DNA from: Singulisphaera sp. GP187
GTDB lineage: Bacteria > Planctomycetota > Planctomycetia > Gemmatales > Gemmataceae
Assembly (NCBI GenBank): GCA_945861245.1
Contig: CAMAUE010000028.1
Span: 1-45,920 of the forward strand
DNA length: 45,920 bases
Direction of reading: 5' to 3'
The notes beneath the pieces were generated by a model. The model was given only the letters and a program-made list of their open reading frames with translations, did not search any database and was not told the origin of the DNA. Below are positions 19,505 to 28,515 of this stretch, piece by piece. Numbering within the stretch: position 1 is the first letter of the stretch; each line of letters starts with the position of its first letter. The translations under genes were made by a program, and so were the position numbers.

Positions 19505-19506
19505 AC
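19426..19506. repeat. 29-bp palindrome inside a coding 3' end
   Basis: Arms 19426-19454 and 19478-19506 pair with one mismatch. The subtype GTTTAGCCGCTCGCCTTTGG also occurs at 21604-21688, and as a half copy near 31330-31355. The stop codon of the glycosyltransferase lies within its right arm. Confidence 0.9.
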
Positions 19507-19622
19507 CGAAAGATATTGTCCAACCGCGCGAAGAGTATCAACGTGCGATCTGTAGGATGAAAATGTGTTGCGAGTTTTTTCAAACTTCCGCCGGATTTGT
19601 TCTCTTTCCAGCATTTCGGCGC

Positions 19623-19628
19623 TATAAT
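19623..19628 (+). promoter_or_regulatory. Promoter -10 box before a structured leader
   Basis: A perfect TATAAT at 19623-19628. Transcription would begin near 19635, exactly where the first helix of the structured leader starts. No good -35 box at standard spacing was seen; TTGTTC at 19597-19602 is 20 bp away. Confidence 0.55.
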
Positions 19629-19634
19629 ATTCTG

Positions 19635-19717
19635 CACGGGCGAAGGGACCCCGGTCGGAACAGGAAACCGGGGCGGTGAAGAGGCGATCACCCTGAGGCA
19701 ACACAGATTCTCCCGTG
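19635..19717 (+). ncRNA. Candidate structured leader RNA (three-way junction), class unknown
   Basis: Three helices can be drawn: P1 CACGGG (19635-19640) with CCCGTG (19712-19717); P2 CCCCGGT (19649-19655) with ACCGGGG (19667-19673); P3 GGTGA (19675-19679) with TCACC (19688-19692). The closing helix begins at the predicted transcription start and ends 18 nt before the start codon of the next gene. The layout suits a riboswitch or protein-binding leader. It does not match a riboswitch class I know. Confidence 0.45.
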
Positions 19718-19734
19718 GCGATTACGCGGATTGA

Positions 19735-20067
19735 ATGGGCGATAACCTGGGCAACAGCGTGTTCCTTTTCTGCCAATCTTTCCGGTGGGATTGGAACGTC
19801 GCTATTGCGATAGGTGGTTTACTCGGAGTCTTGTTTCTCGGATCGTGGGCGATTTGGCAGGTCAAAAGTTGGCGCGAGGTGGAAGCCCAAGCTCCCCCTC
19901 TTACCATCCCTCATCAGCTGGAACACTATCGGAACATGGTGGACCAGGGGCTTCTTGACCCGACTGAATTCGAGCAGATCCGTGAACGACTCGGCAACCA
20001 AAACCACGGGGAGATTTCCCCGCCTGCCCAACCTCCCGCGTCTGAGCCACCGGAACCATCTAAATGA
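19735..20067 (+). CDS. Small membrane protein with SHOCT-like C-terminal segment
   Basis: A 110-aa protein with one hydrophobic helix at about residues 22-43 (VAIAIGGLLGVLFLGSWAIW). A soluble tail contains LEHYRNMVDQGLLDPTEFEQIRERL, which resembles the SHOCT type of short helical hairpin, and ends in a Pro/Glu-rich stretch. Such proteins are common but functionally undefined. It lies downstream of the structured leader candidate and upstream of clpX in the same direction; clpX has its own promoter candidate, so co-regulation is uncertain. Confidence 0.65.
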   Translation: MGDNLGNSVFLFCQSFRWDWNVAIAIGGLLGVLFLGSWAIWQVKSWREVEAQAPPLTIPHQLEHYRNMVDQGLLDPTEFEQIRERLGNQNHGEISPPAQPPASEPPEPSK

Positions 20068-20109
20068 GATTTGTGTGTTGTTTCCGTTCCCATTTAATGA
20101 CGTTTATCC

Positions 20110-20138
20110 TTGATCGACGCGCGATCACCACGTAGAAT
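20110..20138 (+). promoter_or_regulatory. Sigma70-type promoter for clpX
   Basis: TTGATC at 20110-20115 and TAGAAT at 20133-20138 are separated by exactly 17 bp. Transcription would start near 20145, giving a leader of about 140 nt before clpX. Confidence 0.5.
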
Positions 20139-20285
20139 CGGCATAGAGTGCAATTGAAGGCCGTCCTCCTGTCTCGACGAGCCTTCCCGATCCATGCGGA
20201 ATGTTCCCCCTCTGCATCGGATCGTCTTGGACCCATGCCAACAACGGACGAGCGGCCAACCCCCTGGTCGTCGTAAGGAGATTCG

Positions 20286-21593
<1,308 letters not shown>

Positions 21594-21603
21594 TCGTCGC
21601 AAT

Positions 21604-21688
21604 TTGTTTAGCCGCTCGCCTTTGGCGAGCGCGGACGTGTCGTCGTGCGGCACACGTCCGCGCTCGCCAGAGTCGATCGGCTAAACAA
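21604..21688. repeat. 37-bp palindrome after clpX
   Basis: Arms 21604-21640 and 21652-21688 pair with three mismatches around an 11-nt loop. It begins 10 nt after the clpX stop and is the longest-armed palindrome in the window. Same subtype as 19426-19506. It probably ends or stabilises the clpX transcript and insulates the riboswitch promoter that follows. Confidence 0.9.
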
Positions 21689-21717
21689 TTTATTCACATC
21701 ACGTTACGTCAATCGAT

Positions 21718-21746
21718 TTGACTTTTATCTCCCTTTCGTGTAAGAT
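21718..21746 (+). promoter_or_regulatory. Sigma70-type promoter for the riboswitch operon
   Basis: TTGACT at 21718-21723 and TAAGAT at 21741-21746 are spaced by 17 bp, the best promoter match in the window. Transcription would start near 21753, just before the riboswitch. Confidence 0.7.
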
Positions 21747-21754
21747 GCCATTCA

Positions 21755-21886
21755 GCAGCCAAATTCGGTTCCGCAGGGGATCGATACGGGGGACCCAATG
21801 AGGATTGGTTCGCCAATTCTCCGGGGCGCAGGTCGCAAGACCGGGGCACTTTCAAGCTCTAGCCCGTCAGCTAACCTCGTCGGCAA
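21755..21886 (+). ncRNA. c-di-AMP riboswitch (ydaO/yuaA type) candidate
   Basis: The 3' part contains CCCGTCAGCTAACCTCGT (21863-21880) followed by CGGC, which matches the hallmark end of ydaO-type riboswitches. The 5' part has AGCC..AATTCGG, then GGGGGACCCA (21788-21797) and a GGGGCG segment (21823-21828), as in the conserved core. These RNAs bind cyclic di-AMP and usually turn expression off. A segment inside the aptamer, 21844-21853, is perfectly complementary to 21937-21946 downstream, a candidate alternative helix. A further hairpin (CCGGAG/CTCCGG, 21889-21904) follows. No T-run is seen, so control may act on translation or through the long-range pairing. Confidence 0.8.
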
Positions 21887-22074
21887 GTCCGGAGCGTTCT
21901 CCGGGCGGGTTGAAAGGGCCACCTATCCAACACACGGAAAGTGCCCACGTTTCGTTCGCGTTCCACGTGCCTGATGACATTGGCGAATTGATCGGGATCC
22001 ATTCCTGGCGAATTCACCTACGCGCATCGATCCACGTACAGTCGCGCATGAGCATTTCGTAACGAGGTGATGCC

Positions 22075-22350
22075 ATGACGTTCACCACACGTCTCGGTTT
22101 GTTCCTGACCATCGCCATTGCCGGGCTTATCGCCTGGCAGTGGAACGCGGCCCTGGACGGGTCGCACGATGTCACGCAACTCGCGGTTCGCCAATTCCAC
22201 AACGACGCCGCAGTCCCAGGCCAACTTGCCCAAGCCTCGCTGGCCCAGCAATGGTGGCCCCTCGCCTGGCCGTTGGTGCTGGCGATGCTCGGAGCCGTCA
22301 TGTTCTGGGATGACCTGGTTCGGCTCTGGAAGATGCGCGAGTCGGCGTAA
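22075..22350 (+). CDS. Small two-helix membrane protein under riboswitch control
   Basis: A 91-aa protein with two hydrophobic helices (about 5-24 and 60-80), WNAALDG after the first and a short basic tail. I do not recognise a family. GAGGTGAT lies just upstream of the ATG. It is the first gene after the c-di-AMP riboswitch candidate, with about 190 nt of leader in between, and is followed 111 bp later by the SPFH gene in the same direction. By position it may partner the SPFH protein in the membrane. Confidence 0.65.
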   Translation: MTFTTRLGLFLTIAIAGLIAWQWNAALDGSHDVTQLAVRQFHNDAAVPGQLAQASLAQQWWPLAWPLVLAMLGAVMFWDDLVRLWKMRESA

Positions 22351-22386
22351 ACGAATTCAAAACCATAACTCAATTCATTCGTCTCG

Positions 22387-22442
22387 GTCGCCTGCGGCCT
22401 TGCGCTCGACGCATCACGCGCGAGCGCTAAGCCGCAAGCGGC
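22387..22442. repeat. 22-bp degenerate palindrome, AGCGCTAAGCCGC type
   Basis: Arms 22387-22408 and 22421-22442 pair with a few mismatches. It lies between the two riboswitch-operon genes, 19 nt before the SPFH start codon, and may lower downstream expression or protect the transcript. Confidence 0.8.
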
Positions 22443-22461
22443 GGAAAAAAAGGGGAAACCT

Positions 22462-23598
22462 ATGCAACGCAATCTCATCACCGCCGCCGTCGCCGTGCCT
22501 GTCGCCGTTTTTAGCTTGGTGCTGGCGGTCGTGCTATTTGTTCGCCCGTATGACGTGCCGGAGTTTGTCGAAGTGGACACCAGCGAGTCGGCATTTTTGA
22601 TTCCGCTCGAGGGCGACACCTCAAACCAGGCCGCGTTTCAGTCGGTGAAGTTCCTGGAAGAAAAAAAAGTCGCCACCAAGCGTGTGCAGATCACGCATCG
22701 CTGGCAGCAGATGGGCTACCTGCCGAACAGTGGCCAATATGTCGCCACGGTTCGGCTTGTCAAAGTCGATCGCCGACCGATCACGCGGGAATGGACGCGC
22801 TCCGCGAAATCGGGCACTTCGTCCAAGGACCAGGCGATTGCCACCGAATCGAAAGACAGCGTGAACTTCCACATGGGCATCAGCTGCACCGCGTTCATTC
22901 CCGAGGAGTCAGCGGCGGTGTACCTTTACAGCTATCCGTCGAAGAGCCTGGCCGAGATGCTCGACATGGAAGTGCGCGCCCGCATCCACCAGATCATCGC
23001 CGAGGAAGCGGGCAAGTACAACCTGTTCGACCTGCCGACGAAAAAGAACGACATCATGAAAGCGGTGCGCGACGATGTGACGCTGTTCTTCAAAAAGAAA
23101 GGCATCGAGATCACCACGCTGGCCATGCTCGGCGGCTTGAATTTTGAGAACCCCGAAATCCAACGGGTGATCGACGACGCCGCCAAAGCCGCTCAACTCA
23201 AAGTGGCGGCGGAGGCGAAACGGGCGGCGCAGGAAGTTGAGAACAAGACGCTGTTGCTCGCCGCCGACGGTAAAGCCTTGGCCGGCAAGCGTGAAGCGGA
23301 AGGTAAAGTCGAAGTCGAAATTGTGCGCATCGAAGGCGAGGCGAAGATTCGTCTGCGCGAAGCCGAAGCTCAAGGCGAGGCGCTGAAGACGACGGCGGAT
23401 GCCAAAGCGTATGAGGCGCAGAAAGCCGCCGAGAATGGCGAAACCTACATCCGACTCCGCTTGCTCGAATCGGAGTTACTGCGCTGGCGGCAGTGGGATG
23501 GCCGCTACCCGCAGTACGTCGTGCAGATGGGCGGCGCGACGCCCGGCGCCATCATGCTGCCGCCGATGCCCGCGCCAATGACGGTCGGGGTGAAGTAG
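22462..23598 (+). CDS. SPFH/Band 7 domain membrane protein
   Basis: A 378-aa protein with an N-terminal membrane helix (about 6-28, VAVPVAVFSLVLAVVLFV), an SPFH core at about 35-240 and a long Ala/Glu/Lys-rich coiled coil at about 235-335 (repeated AxxEAKRAAQEVE and EGEAKIRLREAEAQGE patterns), typical of prohibitin/flotillin/HflC-like scaffolds. These form large ring assemblies that organise membrane domains and control proteases. The C-terminus ends in a Pro/Met-rich tail (LPPMPAPM). A purine-rich GGGGAAA precedes the ATG. It is probably on the riboswitch-led transcript, so its level may respond to c-di-AMP. Confidence 0.82.
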   Translation: MQRNLITAAVAVPVAVFSLVLAVVLFVRPYDVPEFVEVDTSESAFLIPLEGDTSNQAAFQSVKFLEEKKVATKRVQITHRWQQMGYLPNSGQYVATVRLVKVDRRPITREWTRSAKSGTSSKDQAIATESKDSVNFHMGISCTAFIPEESAAVYLYSYPSKSLAEMLDMEVRARIHQIIAEEAGKYNLFDLPTKKNDIMKAVRDDVTLFFKKKGIEITTLAMLGGLNFENPEIQRVIDDAAKAAQLKVAAEAKRAAQEVENKTLLLAADGKALAGKREAEGKVEVEIVRIEGEAKIRLREAEAQGEALKTTADAKAYEAQKAAENGETYIRLRLLESELLRWRQWDGRYPQYVVQMGGATPGAIMLPPMPAPMTVGVK

Positions 23599-23608
23599 GG
23601 TATTGGTT

Positions 23609-23666
23609 TTCGGCTTGCGGCTTAGCGTTCGCCGGGTGTCGCGCGAGCGCTAAACGACAAGCGGAA
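23609..23666. repeat. 24-bp degenerate palindrome between convergent genes
   Basis: Arms 23609-23632 and 23643-23666 pair with four mismatches. It fills the gap between the SPFH stop and the stop of the minus-strand membrane protein, so it is well placed to act as a two-way terminator. Confidence 0.82.
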
Positions 23667-23672
23667 GATCTG

Positions 23673-24110
23673 TTAATGATGCGAATGCGAGGAATCGTGC
23701 CCGTGCTCGTCTCCATGCGCTGGCGGATCGAGATTGAGTTCGTGCGGCGTCCAGTGCAATACGCTTTGCAAGCAACCGCAGAACATCGCGATGCCGGCGA
23801 GCATGCCTACAAATCCGAGCTGCCACCAGAAGTTCGGCACCGTAACGCCGATGCAATCGCACGCACGACTATCGAGCCGCGACCAGACAATAGCGATCAA
23901 CAACATCAACAGGACCGCCGGAATCCAGGCGCCATTGGCGAGGAAATTCCGTGCCCGGTGCCAATTGACTCCCCACAAGCACCATGCACCCCAAACGATC
24001 CACACCAGCCACAGAAAGCCCAGCGAGGCCAGCTGACCGAGCAACGTGAGCAGTGTTTGCAGCAATTGGCCAAGCGTTTGGAGTATTGTGGGATCTTGCA
24101 CAGCGTCCAT
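23673..24110 (-). CDS. Small polytopic membrane protein with His-rich tail
   Basis: A 145-aa protein with three or four hydrophobic helices (about 10-48, 60-78, 90-115) and a C-terminal tail of alternating His, Asp, Gly and Ser (PAHGDEHGHDSSHSHH). The tail could bind metal ions such as zinc or nickel. I do not recognise the family. AAGGACT lies 4 nt before the ATG. It is convergent with the SPFH gene and shows no obvious partner. Confidence 0.65.
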   Translation of the reverse strand: MDAVQDPTILQTLGQLLQTLLTLLGQLASLGFLWLVWIVWGAWCLWGVNWHRARNFLANGAWIPAVLLMLLIAIVWSRLDSRACDCIGVTVPNFWWQLGFVGMLAGIAMFCGCLQSVLHWTPHELNLDPPAHGDEHGHDSSHSHH

Positions 24111-24249
24111 GATGAGTCCTTGTTTTCGTTTTTCAAGACCACGCGGCGCAGGCGGCGACGCTCTGTCAGATTAGCGGTCGGCATGGAGGTTGGCAACCAA
24201 ACCCTCGGCGATTGCGTGCCGGGCACGTATCATGGACCCCAGAGCAATA

Positions 24250-24309
24250 GTAGCACGACGCTCTGTGTCGTAGAGCCTACGACAACGACGACGAGGAGCG
24301 TCACGCTAC
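24250..24309. repeat. Nested inverted repeat before a small secreted protein gene
   Basis: Outer arms 24250-24263 and 24296-24309 pair with two mismatches. Inside lies a perfect GTCGTAG/CTACGAC hairpin (24267-24283). It ends 21 nt before the next start codon, so it would form part of that gene's leader. Confidence 0.75.
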
Positions 24310-24330
24310 ATTAAATGTTTAGGACAATCC

Positions 24331-24699
24331 ATGCGAAAAATCTTGATTGCGAGCGTGCTGACGCTTCTAAGCCTGGCATCGTGGCTGCATGCTGAATTGG
24401 TCACGCGGCGAGTTTCCGACCCTGAGCATGAGATCATGGGGCATGGTCTTCGTGTTTACGTCGATACCTTCAAGGCCAACGAACGCGCCGTGGCGCTCGC
24501 CTCGGGCAATGGCGATTCCTGCCTGGCGCTCTACGTTTTCGATACCGACGGTAACTGCGTCGCCGCCGACGACCGCTCCGATCCCGCCACCGGCGACGAT
24601 TGCGGCGTCGAATGGATTCCGACCGCCCAGGCGAAATATTCCGTCGAGGCACGCAATCTCGGATCGCGAAAGAATGAATTCCGAATTCGGCTCCGGTAA
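24331..24699 (+). CDS. Small exported protein, pre-peptidase-like fold suspected
   Basis: A 122-aa protein with a clear signal peptide (MRKILIASVLTLLSLASWLHA). The mature part contains an Asp-rich loop (ALYVFDTDGNCVAADDRSDPATGDDC) and ends EWIPTAQAKYSVEARNLGS..NEFRIRLR. This pattern resembles small beta-sandwich domains that follow secreted peptidases (PPC-like), with possible calcium binding. The next gene encodes a similar-sized exported protein with the same layout, so the two may be distant paralogues. Function unknown. Confidence 0.6.
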   Translation: MRKILIASVLTLLSLASWLHAELVTRRVSDPEHEIMGHGLRVYVDTFKANERAVALASGNGDSCLALYVFDTDGNCVAADDRSDPATGDDCGVEWIPTAQAKYSVEARNLGSRKNEFRIRLR

Positions 24700-24768
24700 T
24701 GCGAATTGCGTTCTAAGCGGAAATTATGCAAGACGGTCCTCTCAATATACAATTTGCAGGGAATAAAT

Positions 24769-25152
24769 ATGATCCGCTTGGCTATCTTGGTTTGCGTCGG
24801 ATTGGTCGCGTTTGTCCCGTTCGGCGTCGGTTCGCCAGTAGATGGCGGCCTGGCCGGTAAGCAGGATATCGGCCCCGGCCAATCCTATCGCGTGAGTAGA
24901 TCGTTCCGCGCCGGCGAACGGGCGGCCGTCCTGGCGTTAGTCCAATCGTCGCGAGTCGATTCCTCAGCGGTCAACCTGAGCATCACCGTTTATGACAAGA
25001 AAAGCACCGTCGTTGCTCAGGACAAAGCGGTAGGCAATGGGCAACACGACTTCGCTGTCGCCTTCTGGTATCCGCCACGCGATGGCGAGTACGTTATCGA
25101 AGTCAACAGCACCTCCGGTTTCGCCGTCCCAGTCTGGGTGGCGGTGAAATAG
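24769..25152 (+). CDS. Small exported protein, second of a pair
   Basis: A 127-aa protein with a signal peptide (MIRLAILVCVGLVAFVPFGVG). The mature region ends YPPRDGEYVIEVNSTSGFAVPVWVAVK, a beta-strand pattern like PPC-type domains and like the end of the preceding gene's product. CAGGG lies 7 nt before the chosen ATG; an earlier ATG at 24706 lacks a signal peptide and is not preferred. Function unknown. Confidence 0.6.
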   Translation: MIRLAILVCVGLVAFVPFGVGSPVDGGLAGKQDIGPGQSYRVSRSFRAGERAAVLALVQSSRVDSSAVNLSITVYDKKSTVVAQDKAVGNGQHDFAVAFWYPPRDGEYVIEVNSTSGFAVPVWVAVK

Positions 25153-25561
25153 AACTTGGGAGCCTCCTCCGAACGGTTTGATTCAACATGGCCAAGATGG
25201 TCATCCGAAAAGGTATGGCCGCCTTGGATTCGTCGGTGGGGCAGGCTTTCCAGCCTGCCGTATTTTTTGACGATCAGGGGCAACCTACGGCAGGCTAGAA
25301 AGCCTGCCCCACGGCAAGCTACGTTAGGCTAGAAAGCCTGCCCCATGGGCCAAGACCCCAGTACGAATTTCAACATGGCCAAGGGGGCATCCCCAAAAGC
25401 ATGGCCATCTTGACCAACTTGATACGCGATGCTCTTGGCCCAGGAGCCCTTACCACCGACTACGGACCTTCACGTTACGCTATTCCGACTCGTCTTGAAT
25501 CTTTCATTAGCTATGTTTATTATCCCACCGCTCTTTTCAAGGATGAAGGCGGAGCGGTTTC
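25153..25561. other. 409-bp gap filled by nested repeats
   Basis: No gene is supported here. The gap is dominated by the repeat block at 25184-25413, listed separately. The last 148 nt before the RND gene hold no clear promoter that I can name. Confidence 0.6.
25184..25413. repeat. Composite repeat block: 27-bp inverted pair flanked by 43-bp direct repeats
   Basis: Segments 25236-25262 and 25286-25312 are inverted copies (26 of 27 matching), and each can fold alone with GGCAGGCT/AGCCTGCC arms. A third partial unit (TAGGCTAGAAAGCCTGCCCC) lies at 25325-25344. The block is flanked by imperfect direct repeats 25184-25226 and 25371-25413 that share CAACATGGCCAAG. It looks like a repeat element that has duplicated or landed within itself. 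Confidence 0.8.
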
Positions 25562-28429
25562 ATGGATTCGGAACACGATACGTGTAATAAACCTGGCCTG
25601 CTGGCACAGTCGCTGGTCTACGCCGTGGGGTTGGTCTGTTGTCGGCCCTACTTGGCACTGCTGCTCACCGCGCTCACATGCGTCGCGTGCGGTGTATTTA
25701 CGTGGACCAAGCTCGCCTATCTTACCCATCGCAACGATCTCATCAGCGGTAAGAAGGAATATCTCAAACGCTGGCACCGCTATGTCGAAGAGTTCGGCGA
25801 CGACGATGACATGGTCGTCGTCGTTCGCGGCGCTTCCCGCGAGAAACTTCAGCAAACTCTCGATGAGGTCGCGGCGGAGATACAGCAGCGGCCCGAACGC
25901 TTCCATCGCCTGTTCTACAAAGTCGATCTTCAGCCGCTGCATTCGCGCTCGCTGATGTTCTTGCCGACCGACCAGATCCGTGGGATTCAGGATCACCTTC
26001 AAGGCATGTCGCTCTTGCTTGAGCCGCCGGTGCTTGGCACGCTCTTCGACAAATGGGTCGGCTGGCGGAATCTGAGCATTCAGCAACTGCTGCGCGAGAG
26101 CGAACGCCGGCTTGCGGTATTCGACGCCGATCAGCCGAATCTCGAAGCCGAGCAATTCTTTCGTCAACTTGACGCTATCAGCCGCGGCGCATGCGACTAC
26201 CTCGCTTCCGAGTCACGCTATCGCAATCCCTGGCGCGGCGCGATGCCGACAGGAAAGGGGCCGAGCGAAGCGGACTTGCTCGCCAAGCCGCAATATTTCT
26301 TTAGCAACGATGGCACGCTCGCATTCCTTCTCGTCAGTCCAATGACGGAAAAGGACAACGGCAACTTCACATCCGCCCAGTACAGCATTGCGGAGTTGCG
26401 CGAAATCCTGACACGGTTGCGTGCGAAACATTCCGATATCGAGTTCGGGTTGACCGGTTTGCCCGTACTCGAAAACGATGAAATGGTCGCCTCGCAGCGC
26501 GACAGCAACTTCGCCTCCTGGCTCGCGCTCATCGGTGTCGCGCTGCTCTATCTCATCGTCTATCGCGGCTATCGCTATCCGCTGATGACCGTTGGCGCGC
26601 TCATGGTCGGCACGCTCTGGGCATTGGGCTGGGTCACGCTGACCGTCGGGCATCTCAATATTCTTTCGTCGGCCTTTGCGGTGATGTTGATCGGCATGGG
26701 CGACTACGGCGTGCTCTGGGTCACGCGGTTTGGCCAGGAGCGCCAGGCCGGCCTCGACATTCCCGCCGCCATGCGTGAGACGGCGCTGCACGTCGGGCCA
26801 AGCATCGCGACGGCGGCGGTGACGACGGCGTTCGCGTTCTTCGCCGCCATGCTCGCCGATCTTCAGGCAGTAACCGAGCTCGGTTGGATCGCCGGATGCG
26901 GCGTGTTGCTCTGTGCCTTGTCGTGTTTCGTCGTCACGCCGGCGCTGTTGGCCATCTTCGATATTCGCGTGCACAGCCAAGATACGGGCAACGAACAGAT
27001 TTTCTCCATGCAGGAACATCGGGAGGCTCGCCGTGAATGGCTCGGCTGGCTGATGCGCAAGCCGCGTTATGTCGTTATCACGGCGGTGGCGGTGACCATT
27101 GTTCTCGCCTGCTGTGCGTCGCAAATTCGCTATGACCACAATCTGCTCAACATGCAGGCCCAGTCGCTCGAATCGGTGCAGTGGGAGAAGACGCTCATCG
27201 AGCATACTACCGGTTCGAGTTGGTCCGCTGTCAATTGGTCCACAACGCCGGAGGAAGCGCTCGCGCTAAAAGCGAAGTACGAACAACTGCCTGAAGTGAG
27301 CAACGTCATCACGATCGCGTCGCTCATTCCACGTGATCAGGATCGCAAGCTCGAAAGCCTTCGCGATATTCAATATCGCCTACGTAAGCTGCCCAATCGC
27401 GGCGACATTCTCGAACGCGGCACGCCGAACCTTAACGACATTCAACTGACCGGCACGCGCGTATTGAAGGCCATTGCCAGGTTGCAAAAGGATCGGCCCA
27501 ACGACGCGATCGCGAAACTGGAAGGCGGCTTGCAGCAGTTGCTCGCCGTCACTCAGCCAAGGTCTGCGGATTCCACGGAGGTCGGTTTCGGCGAGGCGCA
27601 GGACCACCCCGCAGGCCCACAGGTTATCGCGTATCACCTGCACCAGTACGAAGGAATAATGACGCGCGACCTCGCCGCCGACCTGCACCGTCTGCGCGAT
27701 GTCTCCACGCCGACACCGATTCGGCTCGAAGACCTGCCGGCCTGTCTGCGCGAACGCTACATCGGCAAGAATGGCAAATGGCTGGTGCGCGTGTTCAGCC
27801 AGGAATGTCTGTGGAACTTCGAGCCGTTGGCGAGCTTCGTCAAGCAGGTCCGCACCGTCGATCCGGAGACGACGGGCAAACCGTTCACCACGCTCGAAGG
27901 CCTGAAGGCGATGCAAAGCGGCTTCCTCTGGGCCGGCGTCTATGCGCTGATCGCCATGATCCTCGTGCTCATGCTCGATTTCGGCACCGTCAAGCATACA
28001 CTCGTCGCGCTGCTGCCGCTGGCGATGGGATTGGTCGCGACGATTGGCCTGATGGCGCTGTTCGGCGTGCCGTTGAACCCGGCGAATATGATCGCCTTCC
28101 CGCTCATCCTCGGCGTCGGCGCGGATAACGGCGTGCACGTGCTGCACGACTTCCGCAGCCGGGATCGCACGCAGCGCTATCGGCTCACCCACGCCACGGG
28201 CCGCGGCATCATGGTCGCCGCTTTGACGACGATCCTCGGATTCGGCACATTGATGTTCGCGCAACATCGCGGCATGGCGTCGCTCGGCTTGTTCCTGACA
28301 GTCGGCGTGAGTTGCTGCATGTTCACGGCGTTGGTGTTTCTGCCGGCGCTTTTGCACGTGTTGGGTCGCCGCGACAGTTCGCAGAACGGGCCGATGACAT
28401 TGTCGACGCGACAAAGCGAAGCGGCGTAG
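25562..28429 (+). CDS. RND-superfamily transporter, HpnN/MMPL-like
   Basis: A 955-aa inner-membrane exporter. One N-terminal helix (about 28-50) precedes a large periplasmic domain. A first block of helices (about 325-475) is followed by a second membrane-anchored half beginning near 500, a second periplasmic domain and a final helix block (about 785-935). The repeated pattern, with GMGDYGVLWVTRF in the first block and GVGADNGVHVLHDFR in the second, is that of the MMPL/HpnN group, driven by the proton gradient. HpnN moves hopanoids to the outer membrane; hopanoid genes are not seen nearby, so the lipid cargo is inferred only from resemblance. The gene is single and ends 4 bp before a palindrome shared with the convergent sulfatase gene. 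Confidence 0.82.
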   Translation: MDSEHDTCNKPGLLAQSLVYAVGLVCCRPYLALLLTALTCVACGVFTWTKLAYLTHRNDLISGKKEYLKRWHRYVEEFGDDDDMVVVVRGASREKLQQTLDEVAAEIQQRPERFHRLFYKVDLQPLHSRSLMFLPTDQIRGIQDHLQGMSLLLEPPVLGTLFDKWVGWRNLSIQQLLRESERRLAVFDADQPNLEAEQFFRQLDAISRGACDYLASESRYRNPWRGAMPTGKGPSEADLLAKPQYFFSNDGTLAFLLVSPMTEKDNGNFTSAQYSIAELREILTRLRAKHSDIEFGLTGLPVLENDEMVASQRDSNFASWLALIGVALLYLIVYRGYRYPLMTVGALMVGTLWALGWVTLTVGHLNILSSAFAVMLIGMGDYGVLWVTRFGQERQAGLDIPAAMRETALHVGPSIATAAVTTAFAFFAAMLADLQAVTELGWIAGCGVLLCALSCFVVTPALLAIFDIRVHSQDTGNEQIFSMQEHREARREWLGWLMRKPRYVVITAVAVTIVLACCASQIRYDHNLLNMQAQSLESVQWEKTLIEHTTGSSWSAVNWSTTPEEALALKAKYEQLPEVSNVITIASLIPRDQDRKLESLRDIQYRLRKLPNRGDILERGTPNLNDIQLTGTRVLKAIARLQKDRPNDAIAKLEGGLQQLLAVTQPRSADSTEVGFGEAQDHPAGPQVIAYHLHQYEGIMTRDLAADLHRLRDVSTPTPIRLEDLPACLRERYIGKNGKWLVRVFSQECLWNFEPLASFVKQVRTVDPETTGKPFTTLEGLKAMQSGFLWAGVYALIAMILVLMLDFGTVKHTLVALLPLAMGLVATIGLMALFGVPLNPANMIAFPLILGVGADNGVHVLHDFRSRDRTQRYRLTHATGRGIMVAALTTILGFGTLMFAQHRGMASLGLFLTVGVSCCMFTALVFLPALLHVLGRRDSSQNGPMTLSTRQSEAA

Positions 28430-28432
28430 TTT

Positions 28433-28511
28433 GGCGAGCCTAGCCGCGTAAGCGGCAGGTTGAATGGACGACATACAAAATCAACCTACCGCTTACGCGG
28501 CTAGGCTCGCC
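28433..28511. repeat. 31-bp palindrome between convergent genes
   Basis: Arms 28433-28463 and 28481-28511 pair with one mismatch. It fills the gap between the stops of the RND transporter and the sulfatase fusion, within 5 bp of each, so it probably serves as a two-way terminator. Confidence 0.9.
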
Positions 28512-28515
28512 TGGA

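Noticed and set aside
21805-22062. 85-codon open frame in the riboswitch leader
   Set aside because: It begins inside the aptamer, whose conserved bases explain the sequence better than coding does.
26213-27205. 330-codon antisense open frame in the RND gene
   Set aside because: Antisense shadow of a well-conserved transporter; the translation is rich in Arg, His and Glu with no domain.
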